DNA of 64,000 nucleotides from an uncultured Pelagibacteraceae bacterium (GTDB lineage Bacteria > Pseudomonadota > Alphaproteobacteria > Pelagibacterales > Pelagibacteraceae): positions 94,427 to 158,426 of the forward strand of contig CACORI010000001.1 of the NCBI GenBank assembly GCA_902629585.1, given 5' to 3'. Every line of letters starts with the position of its first letter. Position 1 is the stretch's first letter. Below the pieces are notes generated by a model, which did not search any database, was not told the DNA's origin, and saw only the letters and a list, made by a program, of their open reading frames with translations. Positions 28,523 through 38,677 of this stretch are shown here, one piece after another. Both the position numbers and the translations under genes were made by a program.

Positions 28523-29274
28523 CCACCATCAACCAATAATGAAGTGCCAGTTATCATTGAAGCTGCATCAGAAGCTAGAAATACCACAGCTGAAGCTACT
28601 TCAGATAATTCAGCAAATCTTCCAAGAGGAATATTATTCAACATGTCTTTTTTAAATTTTTTGTCTTTTAAAAATTTCCTAGTCATAGGAGTAACAACAA
28701 ATGTTGGGCAAACAGTATTCACTCTAATATTATATTTTGCGAGATCTATTGACATTCCTTTTGTTAAGCCCTCTAAACCAAATTTATTCATATTATAAAC
28801 ACTTCTTATTGGTCCGCCTACATGACCCATTTGTGATGACATATTAATAATAGCACCACCCATTTTTTTTCTATTTTTTGATTTTATCATTTTAAGCGCA
28901 CATAGATGCGCAAGATTAAAAGTGGCTATTGTATTTATCTTAACCATATGTTCCATATCTTTGGTTTTCACTTTTGTAAAATGTGCTGGTCTATTATTAC
29001 CAGCGTTATTGATAAGAATGTCTAGTTTGGACTGTTTGTTAATAATTTCTTTAATATCATTATAATTTGTAATGTCACAAACATAGGATTTACACTTTGT
29101 TTTAAATTTTTTTATTTTCTTTGAAACCTCATCTAAATCTTTTTTGGTTCTGCTAATAATTATTAAATTTGCTCCTGCTTCTGCTAGAGCTATAGCGCAA
29201 GCTCTACCAATACCTTTACCAGCACCAGTTACGATTGCAGTCTTATTTTTGAAGTTATAATTTTTTAAGAACAT
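28507..29274 (-). CDS. SDR family oxidoreductase
   Basis: TAIVTGAGKGIGRACAIALAEAGANLI, LINNAGNNRP, YNMNKFGLEGLTKGMSIDLAKYNIRVNTVCP, ITGTSLLVDGGWTAK. Confidence 0.93.
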   Translation of the reverse strand: MFLKNYNFKNKTAIVTGAGKGIGRACAIALAEAGANLIIISRTKKDLDEVSKKIKKFKTKCKSYVCDITNYNDIKEIINKQSKLDILINNAGNNRPAHFTKVKTKDMEHMVKINTIATFNLAHLCALKMIKSKNRKKMGGAIINMSSQMGHVGGPIRSVYNMNKFGLEGLTKGMSIDLAKYNIRVNTVCPTFVVTPMTRKFLKDKKFKKDMLNNIPLGRFAELSEVASAVVFLASDAASMITGTSLLVDGGWTAK

Positions 29275-29867
29275 TATAAAAATAATATTTTAATATCAGT
29301 GTAAATCAACTCAATAGCAACAATTAGAATTGCCAGTAAACCAGCCCATGCAATCCACTTATATTTCTTAATCCAATTGGAAATTAATGTTGCAGCTGTA
29401 GCCATCAAAACAATTGATAAAACTAGACCAAAAATTAGTAAATAATAATGATCTCCAGCTGCTCCAGCAACACCCAAAACATTGTCCAAACTCATTGTAA
29501 AGTCAGCTAATAAAATTGTCCAAATAGCTTTTAAGAAACTTGAATTGTCTACTTTTATATCACTTTCTTGATTAGATCCCTTCACAACATCAACATATAG
29601 TTTGTAAACTATATAAAGTAGAAGAAGACCACCAATTAATCTTAAACCTGTAATTTGTAGTAGGTAAGCAGTTAATAAAGTTAAAATAATTCTTAAAATT
29701 ACAGCACCACCTATACCCCAAAAAATAATCTTTTTTCTTTGTTCTAATGGAAATTTTGATGCGACCATCCCAATGATGATTGCATTGTCACCAGCTAAAA
29801 CTAAATCGATTAAAATAATTTGTGTTAGAATAGTAATTTGTTCTGGAGTAATTAAATCTGTGAACAT
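29274..29867 (-). CDS. TerC family integral membrane protein
   Basis: DLVLAGDNAIIIGMVASKFPLEQRKKIIFWGIGGAVILR and DFTMSLDNVLGVAGAAG. Confidence 0.93.
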   Translation of the reverse strand: MFTDLITPEQITILTQIILIDLVLAGDNAIIIGMVASKFPLEQRKKIIFWGIGGAVILRIILTLLTAYLLQITGLRLIGGLLLLYIVYKLYVDVVKGSNQESDIKVDNSSFLKAIWTILLADFTMSLDNVLGVAGAAGDHYYLLIFGLVLSIVLMATAATLISNWIKKYKWIAWAGLLAILIVAIELIYTDIKILFL

Positions 29868-31462
29868 TAACTTCTAAGTATCATATCAGCACCTTTTTCT
29901 GCAATCATTATTGTAGGTGCATTAGTGTTACCTGAAGTTATATTTGGCATTATAGATGCATCAATTACCCTCAGATTGTTCACACCTCTCACTTTGAGTT
30001 TTTCATCCACAACTGCCATTTCATCTTGACCCATTTTACAAGTTCCAACTGGATGAAAAATAGTTTGAGTATAATCTGATCCAGCTTTAACCAATTCTTC
30101 ATCATCATTTATGTCAATTCCCGGTCTATATTCTTCTGGTTTATATTTTTTAAATGTTTCAGACTCCATTATAATTTTTCTTGTAAGTTTTAAACCTTTT
30201 GCGGCAACCATCCGGTCATGATCGGTAGAAAGGTAATTTAGTTTAACTTTTGCATAAACTCTAGAATCTTTATCAATAATATTTACATGACCTCTACTAG
30301 TTGGTCTAATATTTGAGACGGTCGGTGTGAATGCATGAAAATCATGATTTTTTGTTGCTCCTAAAGCATCCATACTCATAGGTTGAACATGCCATTGAAG
30401 ATCTGGTAGTTCTAATGATGGATCACTTTTCGCAAACATACACATTTGGCTTGCACCCATTGTCATTGGCCCACTTCTATTAAAAACATATTCTAATCCA
30501 ATCAAAAGTTTACCAAATAAACTATTAATCTTTTTGTTTAAAGATTTTAATCCGTGTACTTTATAGATGGGTCGAAACATAAGATGATCTTGAAGATTTT
30601 CTCCAACTCCCCTTAAATTGTGTATAATATCAATACCTAAATCTTTTAATTTTCCTGAATTTCCTATTCCTGATGTTTGCAAAATTTGTGGAGAGCCAAT
30701 AGATCCTGAAGAGAGAATTATTTCTTTGTTTGCTGAAACTTTTTTTAAATCATTTTCTTGCCAATATTCAACGCTTTTAGCAGTCTTATTCTCAAAGTTT
30801 ATTTTTTTAACATGAGCATTTGTTATTATTTTCAAGTTATTTCTTTTTTTAATTGGATTTAAATAACCTACTGCAGTACTACATCTAAACCCATCTTTTT
30901 CAGTTACTTGAAAATATCCACACCCATGATTGTTACCTGTATTAAAATCTTTTGTTTTTGGAATACCAAATTCTTCAGCAGCATTTTGAAATTCATTTAA
31001 TAATGGTAATTGTATTCTTTGGTCTGATACAGATAAAGGACCACCAACACCGTGATAATCATCTTTCCCTCGTTCTTGATTCTCTGCTTTTATAAAGTAG
31101 GGAAGAACATCATCCCAACCCCAACCTGTATTTCCTAATTGGCGCCAAACATCATAATCTCTACTTTGACCTCGTATATATAGAAGACCATTAATAGATG
31201 AACTTCCACCAAGAGTTTTACCTCTTGGATAACGAATTGATCGATTATTCATTGTTTTATCTGGCTCTGTTTTATAACACCAATCAACAGATGGATTATG
31301 CATAGTTTTGAAATAACCAACTGGTATATGTATCCAAGGATAATTATCTTTACCTCCAGCTTCAATTAATAAAACTTTATTATGAGAATTATCTGATAGT
31401 CTGTTTGCTAACACGCATCCTGCAGATCCAGCACCAATAATTATAAAATCAAAATTTTCCAT
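29867..31462 (-). CDS. GMC family oxidoreductase (choline dehydrogenase-like)
   Basis: FIIIGAGSAGCVLANRLSDN, YPRGKTLGGSSSINGLLYIRGQ, SSGSIGSPQILQTSGIGN, TIFHPVGTCKMGQD. Confidence 0.95.
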   Translation of the reverse strand: MENFDFIIIGAGSAGCVLANRLSDNSHNKVLLIEAGGKDNYPWIHIPVGYFKTMHNPSVDWCYKTEPDKTMNNRSIRYPRGKTLGGSSSINGLLYIRGQSRDYDVWRQLGNTGWGWDDVLPYFIKAENQERGKDDYHGVGGPLSVSDQRIQLPLLNEFQNAAEEFGIPKTKDFNTGNNHGCGYFQVTEKDGFRCSTAVGYLNPIKKRNNLKIITNAHVKKINFENKTAKSVEYWQENDLKKVSANKEIILSSGSIGSPQILQTSGIGNSGKLKDLGIDIIHNLRGVGENLQDHLMFRPIYKVHGLKSLNKKINSLFGKLLIGLEYVFNRSGPMTMGASQMCMFAKSDPSLELPDLQWHVQPMSMDALGATKNHDFHAFTPTVSNIRPTSRGHVNIIDKDSRVYAKVKLNYLSTDHDRMVAAKGLKLTRKIIMESETFKKYKPEEYRPGIDINDDEELVKAGSDYTQTIFHPVGTCKMGQDEMAVVDEKLKVRGVNNLRVIDASIMPNITSGNTNAPTIMIAEKGADMILRS

Positions 31463-31595
31463 CTCAAGTTGAATTGCTTTTTTAATTAATATTATTATCT
31501 CGTTTTTACACTCATATTAATCAATTGTCACTTGTGTCAGGTTTGTTTTTCTGATTGTATGCAATGGTTAAATTTAACTAACAAGAGGATATATA

Positions 31596-32690
31596 ATGAA
31601 AAAAATCATTTCAATGTTGTTTGCAACTGTCTTGGTACTAGGTTTTACATCAAGTGCTAACGCTGCAAAAACACTAAAATGTCAAACGGTCCTTAACACT
31701 AAAGCTGATGAAGTTAAAATGTTAAAGGATTTCACTGATACAGTTACTACTCTTACAGCTGGTTCATTAAAATTTGAAATTTTACCTGCTGGTGCTGTAG
31801 TTGGAGTTAAAGAAACTCTAGATGCTGTAGATAAAGGTTTAATTGATTGCGGATTTGCATGGACACACTATTGGTCAGGAGATCACCCAGCGGCTATGTT
31901 ATTTGGTTCTCCAGTAGCGGGTGGTGGTGTCGGTATAGATAATATCGCATTCTTATCATGGTTCCAATATGGTGGTGGTAAAGAGTTATACGATCAACTT
32001 TGGAAAGAAATGGGAAGAGACATCAAAGGATTTATGATTCAACCAGTTGGTCCAGAAGCTTTAGGTTGGTTTCCAAAACCAATTAAAGATATGGCTGACT
32101 TTAGAAAATATAAATTCAGAACTCCTCCAGGAATTCCAGGACAAACTTACAAAGACATTGGTATTGCATCTGTAGCAATGGGTGGTGGAGACATTCTACC
32201 AGCTCTTGAAGCAGGAACTATCGATGCTGCTGAATGGTGTTGTCCAAAACCAGACTTAACATTTGGTTTCCAAAAAGTATTAAAGCACTATTATCTACAA
32301 GGCTTACACCAAGTAGTTGTTAATGCTGACTTTTACATTACTGGAAAAACTTATAATGCTATGACAGATCATGAGAAAAAATCTCTTGAAGTTGCTGCTA
32401 ATGCTTCATTAGCAAAATCTTTAAGTTACAGAATCTATGAAAATGGAAAAGCATTAAGAGAGTTAACTACTAAGCATGGAGTAATTTTAGAAGATACACC
32501 TTCAGATTATTTTACAGAATATATGGCTGCTGCTAAAGCATCTTTAAATAAAAATGCTGCAGAAAATAAATTTTTTAACGAAGTTTATACTTCAATGAAA
32601 AATTTTGCTGATATTGCTGTTCCATTCTGGAGTGGTGCTCAAATGTCTAATGCTAAGCTAGGAATGGCTCACGCAGCAACATTAAAATAA
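31596..32690 (+). CDS. TRAP transporter substrate-binding protein (DctP family)
   Basis: Signal peptide; LKFEILPAGAVVGVKETLDAVDKGLIDCGFAWTHYWSGDHPAAMLFGSP; DFRKYKFRTPPGIPGQTYKDIG; followed by DctQ and DctM. Confidence 0.93.
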   Translation: MKKIISMLFATVLVLGFTSSANAAKTLKCQTVLNTKADEVKMLKDFTDTVTTLTAGSLKFEILPAGAVVGVKETLDAVDKGLIDCGFAWTHYWSGDHPAAMLFGSPVAGGGVGIDNIAFLSWFQYGGGKELYDQLWKEMGRDIKGFMIQPVGPEALGWFPKPIKDMADFRKYKFRTPPGIPGQTYKDIGIASVAMGGGDILPALEAGTIDAAEWCCPKPDLTFGFQKVLKHYYLQGLHQVVVNADFYITGKTYNAMTDHEKKSLEVAANASLAKSLSYRIYENGKALRELTTKHGVILEDTPSDYFTEYMAAAKASLNKNAAENKFFNEVYTSMKNFADIAVPFWSGAQMSNAKLGMAHAATLK

Positions 32691-32712
32691 TCAGTAATTA
32701 ACTTTGATTTTA

Positions 32713-32748
32713 TTAGAGCGGACTTTTACAGTCCGCTCTAATTTTTTT
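32713..32748 (+). terminator. Rho-independent terminator/attenuator between dctP- and dctQ-like genes
   Basis: ttagagcggac-ttttaca-gtccgctctaa followed by ttttttt: 11-bp perfect stem and T tract. Confidence 0.85.
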
Positions 32749-32760
32749 AACTAGAATTTT

Positions 32761-33375
32761 ATGGCTGACGAACCAAGTAAATTAGATATTTCAGATGAAA
32801 TGATTGCCGAGAGGCGAGGTAGTTCGGGTAAAATGCCAGATGATATGCCATTGTGGATGGCAAAATCTATTGTAAATATTGATAAATTTAGCAAGCTAAT
32901 TGGTAATATTGTTTGCTGGATATTGATGCCTCTTATTTTTGCTATGACCTATGAGGTACTCGCTAGAAAATTATTTTTAGCACCTACTATTTGGGCTTAT
33001 GACATAAGTCGATTTTTATATGGAGCTCTATTTATGTTAGGTGCTGGTTACGCACTTTCAAGAGGAGTTCATATAAGAGCAGATTTTTTATACAGAAATT
33101 TCAAAACTAAAAATCAAGGTTTAATAGATTTTTGGTTATATCTTGTATTTTATTTTCCAGGCTTAATAGTTTTTCTTTATATGACTATTGGTTATGTTGG
33201 AGAGTCTATTCAAAGAGGCGAAAGAGGAATGGACACTACTTGGATGCCATATATGTGGCCAATAAAGACATGTTTATTAGTTGGAATAATATTTTTACTT
33301 ATTCAAGGAATATCTGAATTATTTAAAAGTTATTGGGCAGCTAAAAAGGGTGAATGGCCTGGAGAATCTAAATGA
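32761..33375 (+). CDS. TRAP transporter small permease (DctQ family)
   Basis: Four TM segments; FLYGALFMLGAGYALSRGVHIRADFLYRN. Confidence 0.92.
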   Translation: MADEPSKLDISDEMIAERRGSSGKMPDDMPLWMAKSIVNIDKFSKLIGNIVCWILMPLIFAMTYEVLARKLFLAPTIWAYDISRFLYGALFMLGAGYALSRGVHIRADFLYRNFKTKNQGLIDFWLYLVFYFPGLIVFLYMTIGYVGESIQRGERGMDTTWMPYMWPIKTCLLVGIIFLLIQGISELFKSYWAAKKGEWPGESK

Positions 33376-34706
33376 TAGCAGAATTTATCGATCCAGCAAT
33401 TTTAGGCTTTATTCTTGTTGGTGTAATGTTATTTGCAATCTTTGTTGGATTCCCAATTTCGTTTACTTTAATTTTCTTGGGATTTGTATTCGGATATTTG
33501 GGTTTTGGAAAATTAGTTTTTTATTTAATGACCCTGCAATTTTCTATGGTTATGACAGAGCAAACCTTAGCCGCTGTCCCGCTCTTTGTATTTATGGGAA
33601 TTATGATGGAACAGGCAGGATTAATGGAAAGATTGTTTTCTGCATTTCAAATGATGTTAGCAAAAGTTAAAGGATCTTTATATTACGCAGTATTATTTGT
33701 TTCAGTTATTTTTGCTGCTGCAACAGGCATTGTAGGAGCTTCGGTTACTATTTTGGGAATTATGGCTGCTAAGTCGATGAATAGATCTAATTATGATGTA
33801 AGACTTGCGGCTGGAACAATCACTGCTGGAGGAACTTTAGGAATACTAATCCCTCCAAGTATTATGCTTGTAGTAATGGGGCCTATAATGGAAATACCCG
33901 TCATTGATTTATTTGCCGCCGCTATACTTCCAGGAATTCTTTTAGCTAGTTTGTATGCTGGATATACTACAATTAGATGTATGTTAAATCCCAAATTAGG
34001 ACCAGTCGTTCCAGATGACATGAGAGCTGCAAGCATGAAAGAAGTATGGATTGAGTTTTTTTTAGGATTGGTTCCACCAGCTGCTCTTGTCTTTGCAGCT
34101 TTAGGAAGTATTTTATTTGGGTTTGCTACCCCAACAGAAGCAGCCGGTTGCGGTGCAATGGGAGCTTTACTTCTTTCATTAGCTTATAGAAAATTAACAC
34201 TCTCTAAGTTACAGGAAGCTCTTGTAAAAACATTAGAGATAACTGCGTTAATAATGGTATTAGTTGCTGCCTCTAATTTTTTTGGAGCAGTTTTTGCTAG
34301 ATTAGGAACACCAACATTACTTACAGAATTTTTACTTGGATTAGAGATGAACAAATATTTAATCCTTGCAATGATAATGGTTATGATTTTTTTATTGGGA
34401 TGGCCTTTAGAATGGGTGCCTATTGTAATGATTATAATACCGATAATTTTACCCCTAGTAGAAGCTTTAGGATTTAATTTGACATGGTTTGCAATTTTGG
34501 TGGCTGTAAATTTACAAACTGCCTGGCTCTCACCTCCTGTTGCATTATCTGCTTATTTTTTAAAAGGAGTTGTACCTGAATGGGATTTAAAGGATATTTA
34601 CTATGGAATGATGCAGTTTATGGTATTACAAATTTTCGGTTTAATTTTAATTATTATATTTCCAAAAATTGCATTATGGCTTCCAACTCTCTTATATGGA
34701 CAGTAA
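33372..34706 (+). CDS. TRAP transporter large permease (DctM family)
   Basis: AAVPLFVFMGIMMEQAGLMERLF, GTITAGGTLGILIPPSIMLVVMG, FGFATPTEAAGCGAMGALLL. Confidence 0.95.
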   Translation: MIAEFIDPAILGFILVGVMLFAIFVGFPISFTLIFLGFVFGYLGFGKLVFYLMTLQFSMVMTEQTLAAVPLFVFMGIMMEQAGLMERLFSAFQMMLAKVKGSLYYAVLFVSVIFAAATGIVGASVTILGIMAAKSMNRSNYDVRLAAGTITAGGTLGILIPPSIMLVVMGPIMEIPVIDLFAAAILPGILLASLYAGYTTIRCMLNPKLGPVVPDDMRAASMKEVWIEFFLGLVPPAALVFAALGSILFGFATPTEAAGCGAMGALLLSLAYRKLTLSKLQEALVKTLEITALIMVLVAASNFFGAVFARLGTPTLLTEFLLGLEMNKYLILAMIMVMIFLLGWPLEWVPIVMIIIPIILPLVEALGFNLTWFAILVAVNLQTAWLSPPVALSAYFLKGVVPEWDLKDIYYGMMQFMVLQIFGLILIIIFPKIALWLPTLLYGQ

Positions 34707-34731
34707 AAAATATTAGTTTAAAATACGATTT

Positions 34732-36189
34732 GTGAATCAATCAAAAGTTAAATACTCTTTTTCTAATTGGGATCTTGTTACCGTTAATCCAAATTTCAAA
34801 AACTGGAACTGGAAAGATCTTTTTTGTTTTTGGGGTGTAAATATTCAAAGTGTAATTGGTTTTTCTCTAATAGCATCACTTTATTTAATTTATGATTTAA
34901 ATACGTTTGTAGTTTTTTTTGGGACTATTTTTGGCTCATTATTTGTATATTTGTTTTGTAATTTAATTGGAAAACCTTCACAAAAATTTGGAATACCTTT
35001 TGTGGTTTTATTAAGATCTTCACTAGGTTTTAAAGGCGCCAAATTTTTTGGATTAATAAGAGGTTTGGTAGGAATATTTTTATTTGGAATTCAAACGTAT
35101 TTTTTATCAAAAATATTAGTTTATTTGATTAGGATTTTTATTTATTTAATTGATAATTCATTACTTGAAAGAGAGATATTTCTTACATTTTTAATGGGCT
35201 TAAATTTAATTGATTGGATCTCATTATTAATTGTAATTATTTTTCAGACAGCGCTATTTAGCGTAGGAATTCAATATAGCAAAAAAATTGTAAATTATTC
35301 TGCAATTATTGTTTACATAGGCATGACCCTCTTTTTTTTTGTAGTTCTTTTATCAGATGTCAAAACAAGTTCCACAGCATTTATGCAAATTTTAAACTTT
35401 CAGAATTTTTTAGATATTAATAATCTTGCACCTCTCTTAACAGTTGCGGGTACAATTTTTGCTTACTTCTCAATAATAATAGTAAGTTTTGGAGATTATT
35501 CGAGATATGTAAAACGCAAGGAAGATTTAAACAAAGGAAACTTAAGTTTAATATTGAATTTAATTATATTTTCTTTTTTCTCAATGTTTATTGTAATAGG
35601 GTCAGATGCATTTTTAGGACAAAAATTTTCAAATTTAGATAGAATATTCACGAGCCCCACAGATATAATAGGAAAGTTTGACAACATTCAAATTACAATT
35701 GTCGTACTTTTATTTATAATAGTAGCATCAGCATCAACAAATTTAGTTGCGAATTACATTCCATCGCAATATTCTTTAATTAATTTTTTACCGTCTAAAC
35801 TTAATTTTAAAAGCGCAAGTTATTTAATTTCATTTTTTGGTCTAATAATTGCAATTTTCTGGTTAACAATACTAAGTCAAATTGGAATTTTGTCTTTTAT
35901 AGATACTTTTGGTTGTTTTTTTGGTCCTTTATCTGGAGTTTTGGTTGCGGATTACTATTTAATAAAAAAAGAAAATTTAAGTAATAAAGATATATATTCA
36001 GTCGATATAAATAGCACATATTATTACTCTGGAGGGTGGCATATAAAAGCGATTTATTCTGTAATTTTAGGTTTTATTTTCTCAGCCTCTACAATTTGGA
36101 ATGAAAATTTAATGTTTTTACAGTCTTACGCTTGGATAACTGGTGCTTTTATATCGTGGATAACTTATTATTTATTGGCAAAAAATTAA
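34732..36189 (+). CDS. NCS1-family permease (cytosine/purine/hydantoin type)
   Basis: GKPSQKFGIPFVVLLRSSLGFKGAKFFGLIRGLVGIFLFGIQTYF and DTFGCFFGPLSGVLVADYYLIKK. Confidence 0.88.
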   Translation: MNQSKVKYSFSNWDLVTVNPNFKNWNWKDLFCFWGVNIQSVIGFSLIASLYLIYDLNTFVVFFGTIFGSLFVYLFCNLIGKPSQKFGIPFVVLLRSSLGFKGAKFFGLIRGLVGIFLFGIQTYFLSKILVYLIRIFIYLIDNSLLEREIFLTFLMGLNLIDWISLLIVIIFQTALFSVGIQYSKKIVNYSAIIVYIGMTLFFFVVLLSDVKTSSTAFMQILNFQNFLDINNLAPLLTVAGTIFAYFSIIIVSFGDYSRYVKRKEDLNKGNLSLILNLIIFSFFSMFIVIGSDAFLGQKFSNLDRIFTSPTDIIGKFDNIQITIVVLLFIIVASASTNLVANYIPSQYSLINFLPSKLNFKSASYLISFFGLIIAIFWLTILSQIGILSFIDTFGCFFGPLSGVLVADYYLIKKENLSNKDIYSVDINSTYYYSGGWHIKAIYSVILGFIFSASTIWNENLMFLQSYAWITGAFISWITYYLLAKN

Positions 36190-36190
36190 T

Positions 36191-37195
36191 ATGAAAGCAT
36201 TAGTATACACTGGAACACAAGAATTAGTATATAGAGATGAGCCGAACCCATCGAAAGTATCAGGTGAAAGTATTTTAAAAATACATGCCTCAGGAATTTG
36301 TGGGTCTGATATGCATGCCTATCATGGACATGATGAGAGGAGAATCCCACCTCTTATACTAGGGCATGAGGTTAGTGGTAAAATTCAAAACGGAAAATTT
36401 AAAGATAAAGATGTTGTTTTAAATCCTTTAATAACATGTGGAAAATGTGAATATTGCAGAACTGGTAGAGAGCACTTGTGTCCTTCCAGAATAATATTGG
36501 GTATGAATAAGCCTATTGAACGTCAAGGAGTGTTCGCTGAATTTGTTTCAACACCTGATCAAAATATATACGAAATTCCAAATGGTTTGGATAAAAATGA
36601 AGCTCCTGTAGCTGAGCCAACCGCAGTTTCACTCCACGCAGTGTTAATTGGTGAAAAATCTTTAAAAAAACCGTTATCTGAGTGTAAAGTTTTAGTACAA
36701 GGAGGTGGGGCTATTGGATTATTATGTGGTTTAATTTTGTCTAAAATTAAGAAAACAAAGAATATTGTTCTTTCAGACCCTAATAAGCTCAGATTGGCCG
36801 AATGTTCGAAGTATTTAGACGCTAAATTTGTCTCACCAACTGACAAAGAAATAATGAGTAATAGTTTTGATATTATTTTTGATACAGTTGGCTTAGAAGT
36901 TTCAAGACAACAAGCAATTGATGTGGTTAAACCAGGAGGGTCAATCATTCATATTGGATTAACTCAGCCCGCTGGTCCGTTCAATTTCAGAAAAATGACC
37001 TTACAAGAGGTTACGGTTATAGGCACTTATTGTTACACAAACAAAGATTTTGAGCAAACATTAGAAATTTTAGCAAAAAAAGAAATCGGCTCCTTGGATT
37101 GGATTGAATTTAGAGATTTAAAAAGTGGAGGTGAAGCATTTAAACAAATCCATGATGGGACTTGTGTTGCTCCAAAAATTATCTTACTGCCTTAG
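36191..37195 (+). CDS. zinc-dependent alcohol dehydrogenase (MDR family, sorbitol/threonine dehydrogenase-like)
   Basis: HASGICGSDMHAYHGHDERRIPPLILGHEVSG; structural-zinc cysteines CGKCEYCRTGREHLCPS. Confidence 0.93.
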   Translation: MKALVYTGTQELVYRDEPNPSKVSGESILKIHASGICGSDMHAYHGHDERRIPPLILGHEVSGKIQNGKFKDKDVVLNPLITCGKCEYCRTGREHLCPSRIILGMNKPIERQGVFAEFVSTPDQNIYEIPNGLDKNEAPVAEPTAVSLHAVLIGEKSLKKPLSECKVLVQGGGAIGLLCGLILSKIKKTKNIVLSDPNKLRLAECSKYLDAKFVSPTDKEIMSNSFDIIFDTVGLEVSRQQAIDVVKPGGSIIHIGLTQPAGPFNFRKMTLQEVTVIGTYCYTNKDFEQTLEILAKKEIGSLDWIEFRDLKSGGEAFKQIHDGTCVAPKIILLP

Positions 37196-37319
37196 AAACC
37201 TTCAAAATTTGTGATTTATTTTGTTTAGCACGGCTTAATTTTACGTCTTCAGACATAACAGGTGCGAAAATCATAATTGACCAATAAATAAGTAGTATAA
37301 AAATTGAAATTGTTCTCAT
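37179..37319 (-). CDS. small putative exported/membrane peptide (46 aa)
   Basis: MRTISIFILLIYWSIMIFAPVMSEDVKLSRAKQNKSQILKVSKAVR*; overlaps end of the ADH gene. Confidence 0.35.
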   Translation of the reverse strand: MRTISIFILLIYWSIMIFAPVMSEDVKLSRAKQNKSQILKVSKAVR

Positions 37320-37405
37320 ATTGTTGATATAGGACTAAAAGTTGAAATTTGGATGTTTAAATTTTGTCAAAATAATGTATTTACAAGTTTTTTTAAAATT
37401 TATTT

Positions 37406-38056
37406 ATGAAACTTTTATTAAAAACTTTTATCATTTTGCTAATAGTTATTAGCGGATTATTTGCAAGTGAAACGAAAGTATTTGATTTTACCGAGAATGA
37501 ATTAATAGATCTTCAGGTGAGAAAGGTTAGGGGCGCTGATAATAAAACACTTTACTCAGTTGGATCTAACGAAAATGGGAATTTTTTAAAATCAATTGCA
37601 GATAATGCTGCATCTGGTCTAGGTAAAGAGATTAAAATTGATTTAAACAAGACACCATATATTAATATTACTTGGAAAATTGAGAAAGATTTATCTGGTA
37701 TAAAAGAAAATACTAAAAAAGGTCATGATTATGCTGCCAGAGTTTTTGTTATTAAGAAGACTGGTGCAACACCACTTTCAAATAGGGCAATAAATTATGT
37801 TTTTTCATCCAATAATAATGTTGGTTTAAGTTGGCCAAGTCCATACACTAAAAAGTCAATTGACAAAGTATTAGCAACAACAAAAAATGATTTAAATAAG
37901 TGGATAACTGTAAAAGCGAATGTTAAGGAAGATTTTAAAAAATTTCACGATTTAGATGTTAATGAGCTTGATGGACTAGCAATTATGTCTGATACAGACA
38001 ATTCAAAAATGAAATCTATCGCATATTTCCAGAATATTTACTTTTCAGCTCAATAA
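37406..38056 (+). CDS. DUF3047 domain-containing protein
   Basis: Signal peptide; PYINITWKIEKDLSG...KKGHDYAARVFVIKK...AINYVFSS...LDGLAIMSDTDNSKMKSIAYFQNIYF. Confidence 0.8.
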   Translation: MKLLLKTFIILLIVISGLFASETKVFDFTENELIDLQVRKVRGADNKTLYSVGSNENGNFLKSIADNAASGLGKEIKIDLNKTPYINITWKIEKDLSGIKENTKKGHDYAARVFVIKKTGATPLSNRAINYVFSSNNNVGLSWPSPYTKKSIDKVLATTKNDLNKWITVKANVKEDFKKFHDLDVNELDGLAIMSDTDNSKMKSIAYFQNIYFSAQ

Positions 38057-38197
38057 TTAAAACTTTAGAAATTTTTTTAAGCCAATGTTAAATAAAGATA
38101 ATATTATTGCAACTATTACATCCTCAAATGGACTTGCTTCTGGATAGCCAAAATTCCAAGCGATTATCATCACTAACCAAATAACAAAAATATTCAT
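38057..38197 (-). CDS. small membrane protein (46 aa)
   Basis: MNIFVIWLVMIIAWNFGYPEASPFEDVIVAIILSLFNIGLKKFLKF*. Confidence 0.5.
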   Translation of the reverse strand: MNIFVIWLVMIIAWNFGYPEASPFEDVIVAIILSLFNIGLKKFLKF

Positions 38198-38254
38198 TAT
38201 AGTGCTTATACCTTAGTTTGTATAAAATAATTAATAATTTGATATAATAATGTT

Positions 38255-38677
38255 ATGCATGATAATTTCTTCCATAAATTAAAAGTATACTATGAAGATA
38301 CAGACTCAGGTGGTGTAGTTTATTATGCTAATTACTTAAAGTTTTTAGAAAGAGCAAGAACAGAAGCTTTATTTTCATTAGGATATAGTAATCAAAAAGT
38401 CAAAGATGATTTTAATTCTTTAATCATAGTAAAAGCATGTAATATTGAGTATAAAAAACCCGCACACTTAGAGGATGATTTAACAGTAAGATCATTTGTA
38501 AAATCTATTACAAAAACATCTTTTTTTATGAACCAAATAATTACAAGAGATGATGATATAATTGCTGAAGCAAAAGTACATTTAGTGTTTGTGGATACGA
38601 ATGGCAAGCCTATAAAAATACCTGATGAAATTTACTCTAAATTTAAACCCTATTTTTGCGATACTATTAAAACTTAG
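38255..38677 (+). CDS. ybgC: YbgC/FadM family acyl-CoA thioesterase
   Basis: VYYEDTDSGGVVYYANYLKFLERARTEAL (hotdog-fold active-site block). Confidence 0.92.
   Translation: MHDNFFHKLKVYYEDTDSGGVVYYANYLKFLERARTEALFSLGYSNQKVKDDFNSLIIVKACNIEYKKPAHLEDDLTVRSFVKSITKTSFFMNQIITRDDDIIAEAKVHLVFVDTNGKPIKIPDEIYSKFKPYFCDTIKT

Noticed and set aside
33350-33670. 106-aa alternative-frame ORF overlapping DctM start
   Set aside because: Overlaps the DctM frame, whose product is clearly recognisable; composition is compositional shadow.
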